Of a stretch of DNA of 64,000 nucleotides, positions 10,925-22,659 are shown one piece after another. The translations under genes were made by a program, and so were the position numbers. Positions within the stretch are counted from its first letter, which is position 1; each line of letters opens with the position of its first letter. The stretch covers positions 23,749,005-23,813,004 of the forward strand of contig CM055092.1 in the NCBI GenBank assembly GCA_029204225.1. The letters run 5' to 3'. The DNA comes from Diphasiastrum complanatum (taxonomy: Eukaryota > Streptophyta > Lycopodiopsida > Lycopodiales > Lycopodiaceae). The notes beneath the pieces are model-generated. The model searched no databases. It had not been told where the DNA came from and was given only the letters and a program-made list of their open reading frames with translations.

Positions 10925-11865
10925 AAGGCTTGTGAAGATGGGAGAACATGGAGAAGGGCTACCTTTCGTCAAAATTTTGGATTGGATCATTGGAATTCTC
11001 TTCCAAGGTGGATAGCAAGGGTACAAGTGGGTGTACTATCCCAGTTTCAATTTGCATGTTGCTAAGATCCATTACTCTTCGGATGCTTTGTGGTTTTATG
11101 GAAAATTGTCCTTGAAGGCAAATTTGTGATGTTTTTTTGGAGTTTTTTCATGTAGTAGATCTGAATTTTCCAGCAAGTGTACTTTTGTTTTAGGGTTCAT
11201 TAATGATGACATTAATGATGTATGCCGGTTCTCTCCAATGATTTATGATTCTAGGCTATGTTTTGGTCAAAATTGCTTGGTTGTTCATGCTTTTTGGCAC
11301 AAAATAGATAGTAAGAACCAAAATCCAGCAAGATCAGATCAATTAGATGGTTGTAATTCTATAAATTGGTTTGCATGTGTTAGAGAAAGAGTTGTATGTC
11401 ATGAATTTCCACTTTATTGTGATGAAAAAACCGAAAAATAGTAAAAAATCATCATTTTTGCTTGTTTTTTCATAAAGTTGGATAGTAGGTGGCTGTAAAG
11501 TATTGTTTCACATACTAATAAATGATTTTTGATATATCAGATATTCAGCCCAGATATAGGACATAAATGAAATTGTTTTGGACTTTTTCCTACAGTAATT
11601 AGTTTTTCAACATTTACTAATGTCATTACGTCTTCTTGGTACCTTAGCTGAAATAGATTTTTAGGAAACTGAAAATTCTAAGGAGGGAAGAAGAGTGGAC
11701 ATCAGAGGTAGTAAGCGTGATCGAGAAACATATTTCACAGTTAGGATTTTGCTAATCCCTGTAAATAATTGCTTAATATTGGTTATCAATTTCCTGGATA
11801 GAATTCATTCAATTGGATTCTAGCTGTGCAGCGGCTCGCAAACAATTTGCTTACATTCTTCTCTG
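10925..11865 (+). other. internal region of the plus-strand element, no pol found
   Basis: The stretch after the primer site contains short open frames on the plus strand (for example 11,238-11,441, Cys-rich, ending CDEKTEK) but no gag, RT or integrase motifs that I can recognise. It may be a truncated or non-autonomous element. The right boundary is set only by the start of gene X sequence on the other strand. Confidence 0.35.
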
Positions 11866-13112
11866 TCACTTCTTGCTGGCTGGCTTATTGTGAAAAATAG
11901 CCTTAGCTCGGGTTTCGTTTTCTTCATTAACTTGCTCTAAGGTCATTCCTTTTGTAGCAAAGTGATAATTATTCTTCTGGTTGTAATCTTTCTGGAATGA
12001 CAGATTCAGATATCCTCTCATTCCTTGATTCCCGAATGGTGCAAGATGGTTACCGATCAATGCGTTGTTTACAAGATGCGTGTACCAACTATCCTCAGAC
12101 AGGATTTCAGACATCTCAGTAGAAGGGACAGTTAGTGAGAGGGTAGCATATGTATATATAGGAAATTTTTCTTTGATGTACAGAGCGAAGTATATTATCT
12201 GTTTTAACTTCCTTCAAATAATGAGAATAGTTAGCTTCCCAATTTGTGTAGATTTCCCACATATTAGGGAATAATAGCTGGCTGGAAATTTCAGAAGGAA
12301 CTGGACTAAGGCTAGAGACAACTTCTTTAACATGAAAAATGCTAATTGAATCTAACTTATTCAGATACTCATCGAGAGCTGAAAAAACATTGTTCTCAAA
12401 TGTTTTTAGGTATTCTAAAATATATATATACAAGGATTTGTGACAACATGGATATAGTTAGTTTGCACATTGAACTTATTTTGAACAATGGCAAGAGCAA
12501 GGATATCTTTTTGGTGCACTGTTAGTATGGCCCAAAAAGAGTTTAGGTTAGAAAAAGTCGAAGAACTTTCCCATTGTTCTTTTGTATAACCAAAAAGTTT
12601 AGGTAAACGAAGGTAATCCATTCTCCACTGGAGTTCTGGACTACAAAAAGGTGGAAGAAAAAATGTTAGTTCTTGCTGGAATGTCTAAAATTCTGTCTGT
12701 AGTAGTGAATACACTACCTTGTTCTTCCTTTTAATGGCTCTGTTGTGCGATGCCTCAGCTTGTGAGCATTGCTGATTGGTCTGCCGTAGCTGTGACACTG
12801 ATTGTTTTTATCTTCTCAGCATCCTTTGGGTCAGTCTACATCTCTTGATCTTTTTGGATTTGCTTGAAGATGATGTCTGTCTGGATGGCCTTCTCTGATA
12901 TAGCTTTGGCTGGCTCATCTGTCTGCATAGACTGGTCCTGGCATTGGGCTGGTTCTTCCTTTTCAAAATTTTGGATTTGGCTTGATTGGAACTTAGTCTC
13001 TTCCAGTTCTTCTTTTATTTTTCATACGCAATCATCTAAGGTTGCAGATATTGCAGCTAGAAGGTTTGGATCATTCTTTCCTGGATTCCCTTCCAAGTTG
13101 TTGGGTCGATTC
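11866..13112 (-). pseudogene. gene X, C-terminal part, block copy 1
   Basis: Minus strand: a segment with repeated (M/I)QTD motifs (12,820-12,960), then MDYLRLPKLFGYTKEQWE (about 12,570-12,621), a helical section (VFSALDEYLNKLDS, SSLSPVPSEISSQLL) and a C-terminal stretch (WYTHLVNNALIGNHL, GYLNLSFQKDYN) to a TGA at 11,866. Private lesions in this copy are the third QTD motif broken by TAG and a one-base frameshift near 12,437. The codon that is TGA in copy 2 (Trp, before EIYTNWE) is intact here. The 5' side is cut at 13,112 by E2. The function is unknown. Confidence 0.55.
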
Positions 13113-13135
13113 CGATTGGACCAAAGCAGCAGAAA

Positions 13136-16100
13136 TTAGTCATAGTAGCACTTCACCCTTGAGCCATTTACTCGAGTATCAAGTAAATGTCTTTGAAGAT
13201 CGGCTAACTGAAGTGATCCATTATTAAAAATTTCTCTGACTTTATACGGTCCCATCCATCTTGTATGTAATTTCCCAGGAAACAACAGGTGTTTGTTATC
13301 ATACAAAGGCACGTAGTCCCCTCGTTTAATTTTTATTTTCTTAATGGATTGGTCAAAAATTTCTTTTCTTTTATTCTGAACTCATTCAGTCTCAATTAAT
13401 GAAAGACAATGATCCTCCCCCAATTGTGTCAAAGATATCATCTGCTCCCAGAGACTATCGTGTTCATCCATTCTCTCTTCATTACTAATGCGAATCGTCG
13501 AAACTTCGAATTCTATTGGTAGTATGGGATGCATTCCATACACAAGATAGTATGGGGTCTGCCTAGTTGCAATATTTTCAGTAGTTCTGTATGCTCATAA
13601 GATAAATGGTGACTTATGATCCCAATCAGAAGAATGTGTTTTCATTACTTTATCTAAAATTCTACACAAGATTATGTTTGCCCACTCCGTAAGCCCATTC
13701 GCTTTTGGATTATATGGAATAATGGAAAAATATGACAACATGGCCTTGATGGTCTGATTAAGGAAATGGGTTACCCTATTGCTAACGAGTTCTAAGGGAC
13801 ATCCATATCGCGTAATAATGTTTTGGAATACAAACTTTGCTACAGTCTAAGCATCGTTCTTAATTGTGGCTTCAGCCTCTACCATCTTGGTAGCATAGTC
13901 CATGGCAACGAGAATGTAATGATGACGAGTTTTACTCGTGATTGGTTTGATAGGCCCTACAAAAGCTATCTCCCACTTCTCAAAAAGTGCTAAGAGAATA
14001 ATTGGAGTAAGCGGCCAATGTGTCGCGAAGCTGGGTTTCCCCATCCTCTGACATACATCACATCTTTGAATGAACAATTTGACATCTCTATAGACAGTAT
14101 GCCATCAATATTTAGCATTAAAAATCTTTTTTGCAATGTTTTTAAGAGCATAGTAGCCCCCCGAATCTTCCTCATGCAATGCACTTATTACAACGGTCGT
14201 CTCGGTTGGTTCTAAACATCGGCAAAGACTATTGTCGGCTCCTAAGTTATACAATATTCTATTTACAATCGTATAAGATCCTACTTTTGAAAGAAAAATA
14301 GTTTTTTGTTGTTTATTAAAATGTTCAGGATAAATTTGGTCCTGTAAAAAGTTAATAATGTCCATATAAATTGATGTTTCCGATTGGATACGCATTATAT
14401 GTTCATCCAAAAATTCATCAGAAATGGATTCAAACTGATTTTTCGTTTGGAGGCGGGATACATAATCAGCATTTTGATGATCCTTGTCTCTTCTTAATTC
14501 TACTTCATAATTAAACTCATCTAATAATAATACCCATCTAGCTACCCTACCCAAAAGATCAGGTTTATTCAATGCGTAGTGATCTACGTGAAGAACGAAA
14601 GGGCATCCTAAAAGATAATGTCTAAATTCATTTACTAAATAAATCATTCCTAGTGTTTCTCGCTCTGTAGAGGAATAGTTCTTTTCTTATGCAGCGATTT
14701 GCCTACCCGCATAATAAATTGGGTAATCTATATTTTGGTCATCTTCCTGACTAAGCACTACACCTATTGCAAACGATGTCGTATCTAGATATACATGGAA
14801 CTTTTTAGCCCAATTTGGAGGTCTAACTCTAGTGTCTTCTGCTAATGACTATTTCAATTGATCAAAAGCTTTCTGATGGTCTTGTGACCAATGGTACTCA
14901 ACAGAACTTTTTAATAAACTTGTTAAAGGAGTTATCACTATGGCATAGTCCTTAATTATACTATGATAATAACCTATGTGTCCTAGAAAACCTCTAAACT
15001 CTTGTAAATTCATTGGTTCTAATAACTCTGAAATCTTTTTTACTTTTCGATGTCGGCTTGTATACTGTCCTTCAAAATTTTATGTCCTAACAGGATGCCT
15101 TCGCTCATCCCGAAGTAACACTTGGCTGGACGCAATTTAAGAGATGTCTCTTGACATCTTCTCAATGTTTTCTCTAATGCATGTAAATGGTCTCTAGTTG
15201 ATGAATAGACACAAAAGTCATCCATGAAAATTTCTAAAAACTTAAAAAAATTTGAGAAATATTTGTCATCATACATTAGAATGTGGCAGGTGCATTATAA
15301 AGACCAAAGGGCATTTGCGTATACGCGTACATCCCCCAATCAATGGTGAAAGTGTTCTTGGGTCTATCTTCCTCCTTTATGAAAACTCGGTTATAACCTG
15401 AGAATCCATCTAAAAAGCTATAACGTTCATGACTGGCTACCTGGTCAAGAATAGTATCTGTATACTACAGAGGATGATAATTCTTTGTTGTAGCAGCATT
15501 TAGTTTCCTAAAATCTTGGCAAACTCTAATCTTGCCTGTCTTCTTCTTAGGTACTATAACTATTGGTGACACCCACTCACTGCTTAGAACATGATATATA
15601 ATACCCGCTCTAAGACATCTATCTAATTCGTCTTTAACTAACAAGGAGTACTTTGGATTCAATCTATATTGGCGCTGCCTAATAGGTATTGTTCCCTGAA
15701 TAAGATCTATTCTATGTTCGTCCCAATTAACTGGTATTCCTATTAAATCATCCATCGACCGAGCAAATACGTTTTGGTATTTTTGAAGAAGTAATATATA
15801 CTCTTCACGTTCCTAGTGCGATTGCTGTTATATAAATTCAAAATTTTACCTTTATTAATTTCTATTTCTACATAATATGTTTTACCTACCATCCCTTTGG
15901 TCAGGCTTGCTCTAGTTCCACCCAGAACTTCCCTTGACTCAAATGTTGTTGGTATTTCCTCATCCTCGTCAATCTCATAGCACTCTATGAAATTGATTCA
16001 GGATTCAGCAGGTCTAGCTAACTCCTCACCCCATCTCAAAAGGTGACCCCCTATTGGACTGGCTGTGAGAATGCCTGAAAAAAATATCTATTTGGTAGAC

Positions 16101-17534
16101 CAATTTATAATAGCATCGGCTTGATATAGCCATGGCCTTCCAAATAATATTGAATAAGGTGGTGTATCTACTGGGTTTATGACAAAGAAATTCATAACAA
16201 ACATCTTTGTCTCTATAACTACGCTAATACCTTTTAGCTCCCCTACTAGTATACATTTCGATACGTCTGCTAAATGGATTTCATGGTAAGTGATAGGCTA
16301 TATCTATTTTTCTAGTCCTAATTTCCTAACCATTGTTTCTGTTATTAAGTTGATACTGGATTCTGAGTCTATTAGTATTCTATCTATAGTCTGATCTCCT
16401 ATGATAGCACTAGTCTATAGAACTCCACAATCTCCTCTATCTACATATTCTACTCCATTACTGTATGCAGGTATACTTAGTGTGACAAACCTCTCCCCTT
16501 CCTCAGTCCTTACGGACTGAAGCCCTTCATCCTCTGAAGTAGAGCTCAAGGATGATGTAGGTGTCTCACCTTCTTACTTATCCTTTTTCCATTATATAGT
16601 AATTCTTTTGTGACTTTTCCCCATCGATGTTTCCATCTGGTCTCTGAAGGTAATCTCTTTCTTCTTCCAATGGGTTATGACATCGGCCTGGTATAAATGT
16701 CTTAAGGTGGGTGCTATCCTATGATGAATGCCTAACTCATATGTTGTTTCTTCAGTCATTATGTTTATGCTAGATCCAGAATCTATGGGTACACTATCTA
16801 AGGTGCAACCATTGATTACTACCTGAATCTCGGGTTGACCTTCATCACCGTAATTAGCTAATCCTACGTTGACTAATGGTAACTTTGCTTCTTCTTTTTT
16901 TTACTTTGCAAAAATTGCTTAATTTCTTTCTTGTAATATTGATTATCGTCTAATAACTATTTAAAAGTTATATTGGGCATTCTAGAGACAAGGTCTTCTA
17001 CTATATCATAAGAATGGTTTCTAAGTGACGATGGATCTCTAGATATCTCGTTACTTATGAATGGATCTGAAAATGTTACTTTTTTAACTTTTCTAGTTTC
17101 TTCGTCTAAAAGCTCTTTAGCTTTTGAACTAATATCAACATCATAATGTTTTTCAATAGGCCTATCAAGGTCTAATTCTTTACGATTAGGAATCATACTG
17201 ACTGTTCTACGACCTCCACTTTTTGTGTCACATTTTTCGTGTTTTTCGCAGATTTTGTCCTAGTTTCTTCTTATCTTTAAGAGTTAAAGAATCTTCACTA
17301 CTTCTAGTAGTTACTTTATTTATCTCTACATCTAAATCTGGCCATTTATGGTCTTAATCTAATGTTTCAGACTCTACTTCTATCCTCTGAATTATCATGT
17401 CAGTGTTAGTTTTAGATGGCCGAGAGTCTTCTCTAGGTGAGTTTACAAACCTTGGTTTAGACCGCAGTTGTTGTGGCTGAGGACATTCAGCAATGACATG
17501 CCCTTCACTTTTCAGTTAGCGCAAAGCGGCACAT
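13136..17534 (-). pseudogene. E2, Ty3/gypsy polyprotein relic (CCHC, protease, RT, RNase H, integrase)
   Basis: This is a longer relative of E1. In minus-strand order: the last zinc knuckle (about 17,500, cut at 17,534); the pre-protease segment (DVDISSKAKELLDEE, 17,090-17,140); two protease-like motifs, IDSGSSINIM (about 16,770) and IDSESSINLI (about 16,360); RT with QRQYRLNPKYS, SPIVIVPKK and RVCQDFRKLN (15,465-15,700) and FMDDF (15,214-15,228) in place of YxDD; RNase H with VYLDTTSFAIG, STERETLGM and HVDHYALN (14,550-14,800); and an integrase zinc region followed by VGPIKPIT and AMDYATKMVEAEA (13,880-13,960). The second integrase Asp is Asn (LVSNRVTHF), so the enzyme would be inactive. Stop TAA at 13,136-13,138. 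Many stops and frameshifts. Confidence 0.9.
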
Positions 17535-17569
17535 GAACCATTAAGTGAGTGCTTTACGTAACAAATCCG

Positions 17570-17830
17570 ATGATAGCAATACAACAATATCAAGTAACTA
17601 TAACTCGGATATCTTGACAGAAATCAAAGATATTTCTCAAGGTCGTAATATGTCAAGATCAAGTAACTATAACTGGGATATCTTGACATGAATTGAAGAT
17701 ATTTTTCATGATCGCAATATGTCAAGAACAAGTAGCTATAATTCGGATATCTTGATAGATGTTGAGAATGTGGTCACTTGCACTAATATATCTGCATCAG
17801 TATATAACTTGGATATTCTTACAAGTGTGG
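17570..17830 (+). repeat. 69-bp tandem repeat (23 codons), about 3-4 units
   Basis: Units start with CAAGTAACTATAACTCGG-like sequence at 17,591, 17,660 and 17,729, an exact 69-base period. A fourth, more diverged unit begins at about 17,795 and is one codon shorter. Because 69 is a multiple of three, the array encodes a 23-residue repeat around SSNYNSDILT in the frame of the gene that follows. Confidence 0.85.
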
Positions 17831-19640
17831 AGGATGCTGGAGAGGCTCTTGATAACAACAAAAGTAAAAGACGTCATTATGAAATCAGCATTCAAACAAA
17901 GCGTACACCGAAATGGTCAATTTTTACAAGTGCAAATGCATCCACTTGACGTAATTCAGATTTTTTGGAATTTGATTTTGATGAACATGATTACACAGGC
18001 AACATATTACATGATGTTAATATGACAAACGATCTTGCAAAATTAAGATGGTCACAAGCAGATGAACTTTTGGAAGATCTACAAATAGATCCTCAAGTAG
18101 ATTCAACATCCTTTAGAACTACTCATAGTCTCAAAAGAAAATGTGTGCTTGCTTATGTTGCACCAAAAAAGACAGAATATGTTTTATCGTCAAAAAATAT
18201 AAGGGAAATATTGATGCAACCATGTTGTGGTAAGTTGTGCATTCGACAAATTACCTACAAAGAATGTGAAGGCTTGCGACTAGGTGTGTGGAGAAAACAA
18301 GGAGCTGACAAGCATAATCAATTATTGCAGATGTTCAAATGTTTTTTCATAGATGAGAAAAGTCAGATGCAAAGTTTGATATTTTGGAGGAACCCGAATT
18401 GTGTTTCAAACCTACATTGGATGGTAAAGCTATCTACATAAAAGCATATCAGAATCTATTGGGAATCTCCCATGGAATGTTTTGACAAGTAATTGTTGAG
18501 GCACCTTATTCCATTGTGTACAAGTTTCATGGAAACACCGGCACATTCAAGCAACGTGGACATTCTTCAAAAGGGTTGGCCATAATGCATTGGATTTTGG
18601 AAAAGCATGCATTGACTCAACCACATCTGCAACATAAATCAAAAGATGGCACTGTTATTTACGAACATCATCTCCCACTCGACATGCATAAACATGACAT
18701 CTTCAAAACTATAAATACAAAACTTAAAGACGCATGTATTTTTGAAGTTTCAAGATCCACACTCTACAAGATGTGGAAACAAGAGTTTGGACAGGTCAAG
18801 ACTCCAACAAGACAAAGAATGTCCAAATGCAAAACATGTGACAACCTTAAAAATGCAATAGAGATAACTCTTGACATTAGGATGTGTGATCACTGTATTA
18901 CACTGAGAGGTCATCATCTACATCATGTTTTCGATTCTAGAAAATTGTATGCATAGTGGAAAGAAGAGTCAAGATACCATCTTGAACAGTCCTTGTGTTT
19001 TATCATTGATGGAATGGCAACAACATTACCCTGTATCAATAAGACTCCTCCTAGATTAGAGGGGAATCGATTTTTGAAAACACATGTTTGTGGGGTATTG
19101 GTTAATGGATTCAAGTTGCTTTGTGATGTTTGGATTGATACCTTGCATGCTCATGATAGCAATCAAGTTGCCACATCAATAATGCGAGCAATAAGAAAGG
19201 TACAAGCATCACGTGGTAACTTACCTCTGATCTTATGTATTCAAGCTGACAATTGTTGGAGGGAGAACAAGAACAAATTTATTTTTGGTCTTTGTTGTAT
19301 GTTAGTGGCATATAACATCTTCCAAAAGTTAGAAATGGGATTTCTTTTGGCTGGCCACACACATGAAGACATAGATCAGGTTTTTAGTGTCATATCCAAG
19401 GCTTTGAAGTCCAAATCAGTTCACACAATGCCAGATATGCTAGCACGAATTGGTGAAAAGATAGGTGGTGGTCGTATCGAAAGCACTGAAGTAGAAATAC
19501 TGGAATGAATGGTAGACTAGAAACAATATATAGATCCTTGTATTGCTCAAGGAAATGAAGGATTAGAAGGACGACATTGCACATTTTGGATTACGACATT
19601 GCTCATATTTCGGAATCCGACATACAAAACCAATAACAAT
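17570..19640 (+). pseudogene. DUF7869-like gene with N-terminal 23-residue repeats
   Basis: Plus-strand order: repeats; an acidic stretch (LEFDFDEHDYTGN, 17,960-18,000); a Cys motif PCCGKLC (about 18,220-18,245); AYQNLLGISHGMF (about 18,440-18,480); YKFHGNTGTFKQRGH (18,519-18,560); an HTH-like SRSTLYKMWKQEFG; CKTCDNLKNAI...CDHC (about 18,830-18,895); FIIDGM (Asp 19,008); IQADNC (Asp 19,248); and GHTHEDIDQVFS (Glu 19,365). This series matches, from memory, the domain called DUF7869. The three acidic residues are spaced 80 and 39 codons, like an RNase H-fold transposase. The frame breaks at about 17,949 (TGA), 18,360 (frameshift), 18,482 (TGA), 18,956 (TAG), 19,506 (TGA) and shortly after. Coding similarity continues to about 19,640. 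Confidence 0.6.
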
Positions 19641-20300
19641 TTTGTGATCAAATGCAATAATAAATATATTGAAAGTGTCAATCAATGTAGCACAAAATTG
19701 CTGCTTTCGCAGACTCTCTAACTTACAAGATGAACTAAAATGTATATAAAAAACCTAATCTACTCGTTGTCGTCATGACGTCCACTCTACATGAAAACAG
19801 GCAAACAAAACACATTACTATTTAATGATTGATTATACTAATGGTTAAGAGTGAAAACGTACGTGTTTTACAACAATAATATATGAAAAATACACAATTT
19901 AAAGTTTCTAAGAAATTTACAAGTGGAGGATGACCCTCGCTCTTCAGTTTATCGTCTAATGCCTCGTATGATTACCTAAAGGCAAAGTCGTACTCTTCTT
20001 TGGTTGGTAGATGTCCATAGTCCACCAACTATCCATTCAATTTAAGTTGGGATTAGTTTAAGGCTAGGTTGGAGCAGCTAGTCATATGCATGATGTAAAA
20101 GGAAATCACATGAAATCAAAGACAAACTATAAGAGTAGTTTAGATTCACTTACCATGCTTGCTTCCAAGCTTGCCTATCTGCTCAAGCCCAACTTAGGGT
20201 TGCCTATTCCATGCATCCTAGTGGCCGCGACATCTCTTTGAATCTTGTATTTATCTGGTGTTCTTTCATCGTTTTTTACATTGTTCCAATCAGACCTTGA
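19641..20300. other. non-coding stretch
   Basis: AT-rich sequence without a recognisable frame, RNA gene or repeat structure. It may include the decayed 3' end of the preceding gene and the start of the gag-bearing element on the minus strand. Confidence 0.4.
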
Positions 20301-20339
20301 ACACCAGTGGGGTTTGGATTGCCTGTCCCTATAAGCTCA

Positions 20340-20947
20340 TCGTGCTATATCATGACGATGTCTAATCCACAAGCTCATATGCTTATGAATTTCCTTCGAG
20401 TCAAATTCCTCTTCTTGTGGGAATTCCTCACGAAGGGTACCAACAACGAGACCTATTTCAAGTCCAACAATAGTTCTTGTAGTCGCTTCTCCAACACTGT
20501 AAACTATTGTATATAAGCTAACACATCCTCCTTCTTCCACTTCTTAATGGATTGCAATTTATCAACAATCTCCTCATTTTAATGCTCCTTTCTATAATGC
20601 ATAAAAAAACCATGCTTAAAATCATCGTAAACCTGAAATTCTTGTAGCCCATATTGTAAATACCATTGCAAAGCATTACCTTTCAAAGTAGTTGGTTATA
20701 ATTCCAATTTTTAAAAATATCCTTTGTGTCATGATTAGCCTAACACAGCCAAAAATTGGTGTATATGCATATCAGGATCATCATGTTTCTTCTCTTTAAA
20801 ACATTGAAATGTAGATGTCCAACTACGACCCACGTACGATATCCAAGCCATGAACCACGGTGAACTACTAGCTCTAAAAGACATTATGATTAGATTGTCA
20901 GTAATAATTGGAAATTCCACCCAAAGTTGAAAACCAATATTATCCAT
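20340..20947 (-). pseudogene. Ty3/gypsy gag fragment 1
   Basis: The minus strand reads KHDDPDMHIHQFLAVLG (about 20,740-20,790), then across frameshifts ALQWYLQYGLQEFQVYDDF (about 20,610-20,690), EEIVDKLQSIKKWKKEDVL and FTVLEKRLQELLLD (about 20,460-20,500). The W...F...F pattern is that of the retrotransposon gag domain. A second, shorter copy lies at 22,660-22,990 in the same orientation. Confidence 0.7.
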
Positions 20948-21630
20948 AATAACTATGTGACCTGATCACACTGACAACAAAACCACAAAGGTATTAGGGA
21001 TGACTTTGATTATCTACGAACATCACCTAAGATGGTTTTTAATTGTTCATTCCATAAGAGGTAAAAATACCTTTTGCATTCAAAGATAACCTCAACAACT
21101 AAGATACTAAATTGAAACAATCCAACAATGTATTTTGCAACCAAATCAATAACATGGAACATTTATCTTCTATATTAAAAGAAACATTCTCAGTACAAAT
21201 GCCATCACTATACTTTGAACAATTTCTTCCAAAAAAGTCTTATGCAAGGAAATTCCTCTTGCTATTGGCAGTACAATAAGTCAAAGCAGGTAGGTAGCAA
21301 CATTACAATAGCTTTCAGCCTTAAACATCTATCAATGCACAGTCTAACAACCTAATAACAACCACTTTAATTGGCCAAAGCAACCATTTTTATGCACATG
21401 TTTGCGACTGATCATAAACAACCACAAAGCCCTGCACCTTCCTGTAATTGAACTACTCATTTTCGTCTGTAGTCGCTTCAACTTCTCCACTACTAGCACA
21501 TCACGACAATGTGATGACAACTTTATTTCATCCCACAATGATTAGGACTTAACATACTTACGATCTATATTACATACTTGGCCAGATTCTAAATGGCCTT
21601 AATTCACAAAAGTCCCCTAATAGTTGTGAC
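20948..21630. other. non-coding stretch
   Basis: No coding potential or structure recognised. It lies upstream of the gag fragment on the minus strand and may be that element's leader. Confidence 0.3.
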
Positions 21631-21868
21631 ATGGGACATTTTCATACTTATTTTGTATGTGCTTATATAAGCACAATTTGACATTTATGGCATTCAATAT
21701 TTTGGTTTTATGTTATTATGTTAATAAATTGATGTGCTTATTTAACCTAATTTCTTAGTATAAATAGTTGATCATACTTCTACGAAGATATAGAGCAATT
21801 TGAAGCAATAGTTAGCATCTCTCTCAAGATTTCAAGCTTGAACGCTCTTCATCATTAACCTAGCCTCT
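21631..21868 (+). repeat. possible partial LTR, plus strand
   Basis: The segment begins TGTGACATGGGAC and has a clear TATA box (AGTATAAATAG, 21,757-21,767) followed by a leader-like stretch with CTCTCTC. These are LTR-like features, but neither a CA end nor a plus-strand primer site is seen because the copia LTR of opposite orientation abuts it. Tentative. Confidence 0.3.
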
Positions 21869-21869
21869 T

Positions 21870-21888
21870 GTACTTGGCTCTGACACCA
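21870..21888 (-). promoter_or_regulatory. Met-type primer-binding site of the copia LTR
   Basis: The minus strand reads TGGTGTCAGAGCCAAGTAC directly after the LTR end at 21,889. This is the initiator-Met primer site with one change (TGGTATCAGAGC to TGGTGTCAGAGC). Confidence 0.75.
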
Positions 21889-22582
21889 TGTTAAAGTTTG
21901 AAAATTTTGGACCTAGAGGGGTTGGATGCCAATTAGATTGATTAATCACAATTCCAATGACTAGATCTAGATCTAGATCAAATATTCCATCTAACTAGCA
22001 AGAACATCTTGATAAATAATCAATATGACTCAAGAGCAGCCTCACACATGTGGAATACTGTCAGTGTATAGACAATGAACAAAGATTATAGTACATTACT
22101 CATTGGTAGCAGTCAATGCAAGAAATCACAACACAAATAGTAAACCAAAACAAGGTATTGCATCAAAATCAAGATCTCTCATCAATATTGGATTATTTAT
22201 AATGATGATTTTTATATATCAAGTACATTTTGACCTGGTATGTTGACTCAATAGGTCTGGCACATGTAGGGAGTGCAAGATCATCCTAGATCAAGCAATA
22301 AATGCAAGATAAGCCCCCACCTCTTTGAATCCTAACTTGGTGCCATTGCCTCACCATGATTTGCTTGATTTTAGGTGATTTCTCCTAGCTTATAGGAACT
22401 TGCAAGATCACATCTTATAGATGGCAATTTTGTACTTGACTACCTTCCAAATAGTTACTTGATTCAATCTACCTAAATCTAGATGCATTTATGACTACCA
22501 TCCACACGTGGGAACAAGCTCCACACATGTGGGTTCAAGTTACGTACTTAGATCAAATAGCTAGATTTTGACAATTTTAACA
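21889..22582 (-). repeat. copia-type 5' LTR, 694 bp
   Basis: The minus-strand ends are TGTTAAA...TTTAACA, a perfect 7-base inverted terminal repeat, with the primer site adjacent. A related but diverged copy lies in the opposite orientation at 36,742-37,558. Almost no internal region remains beside it. Confidence 0.8.
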
Positions 22583-22659
22583 AGAGTCTACAATTTGTTT
22601 AGGCCTTTGGCCTGTTAAAAAAGTCATACCATGTCGAAGAATTTATGCAATCCATGCTG

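Larger units (their letters stand above)
1..13112 (+). repeat. 13-kb composite block, copy 1 (direct repeat of 50,771-63,463)
   Basis: Base 1 aligns with base 50,771 and homology runs, with scattered substitutions and a few large indels, to 13,112 (matching 63,463). The left end of this copy lies outside the window. On the right the homology stops at TTGGGTCGATTC, where copy 1 passes into the E2 gypsy element and copy 2 continues into more of gene X. The block contains fragments of several element families in the same order and with the same internal breaks in both copies, so it was duplicated as an already scrambled unit. Confidence 0.95.

Noticed and set aside
17591-17797. CRISPR-like array
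   Set aside because: The 69-base units are contiguous with no unique spacers, keep a reading frame, and the context is a plant nuclear genome.
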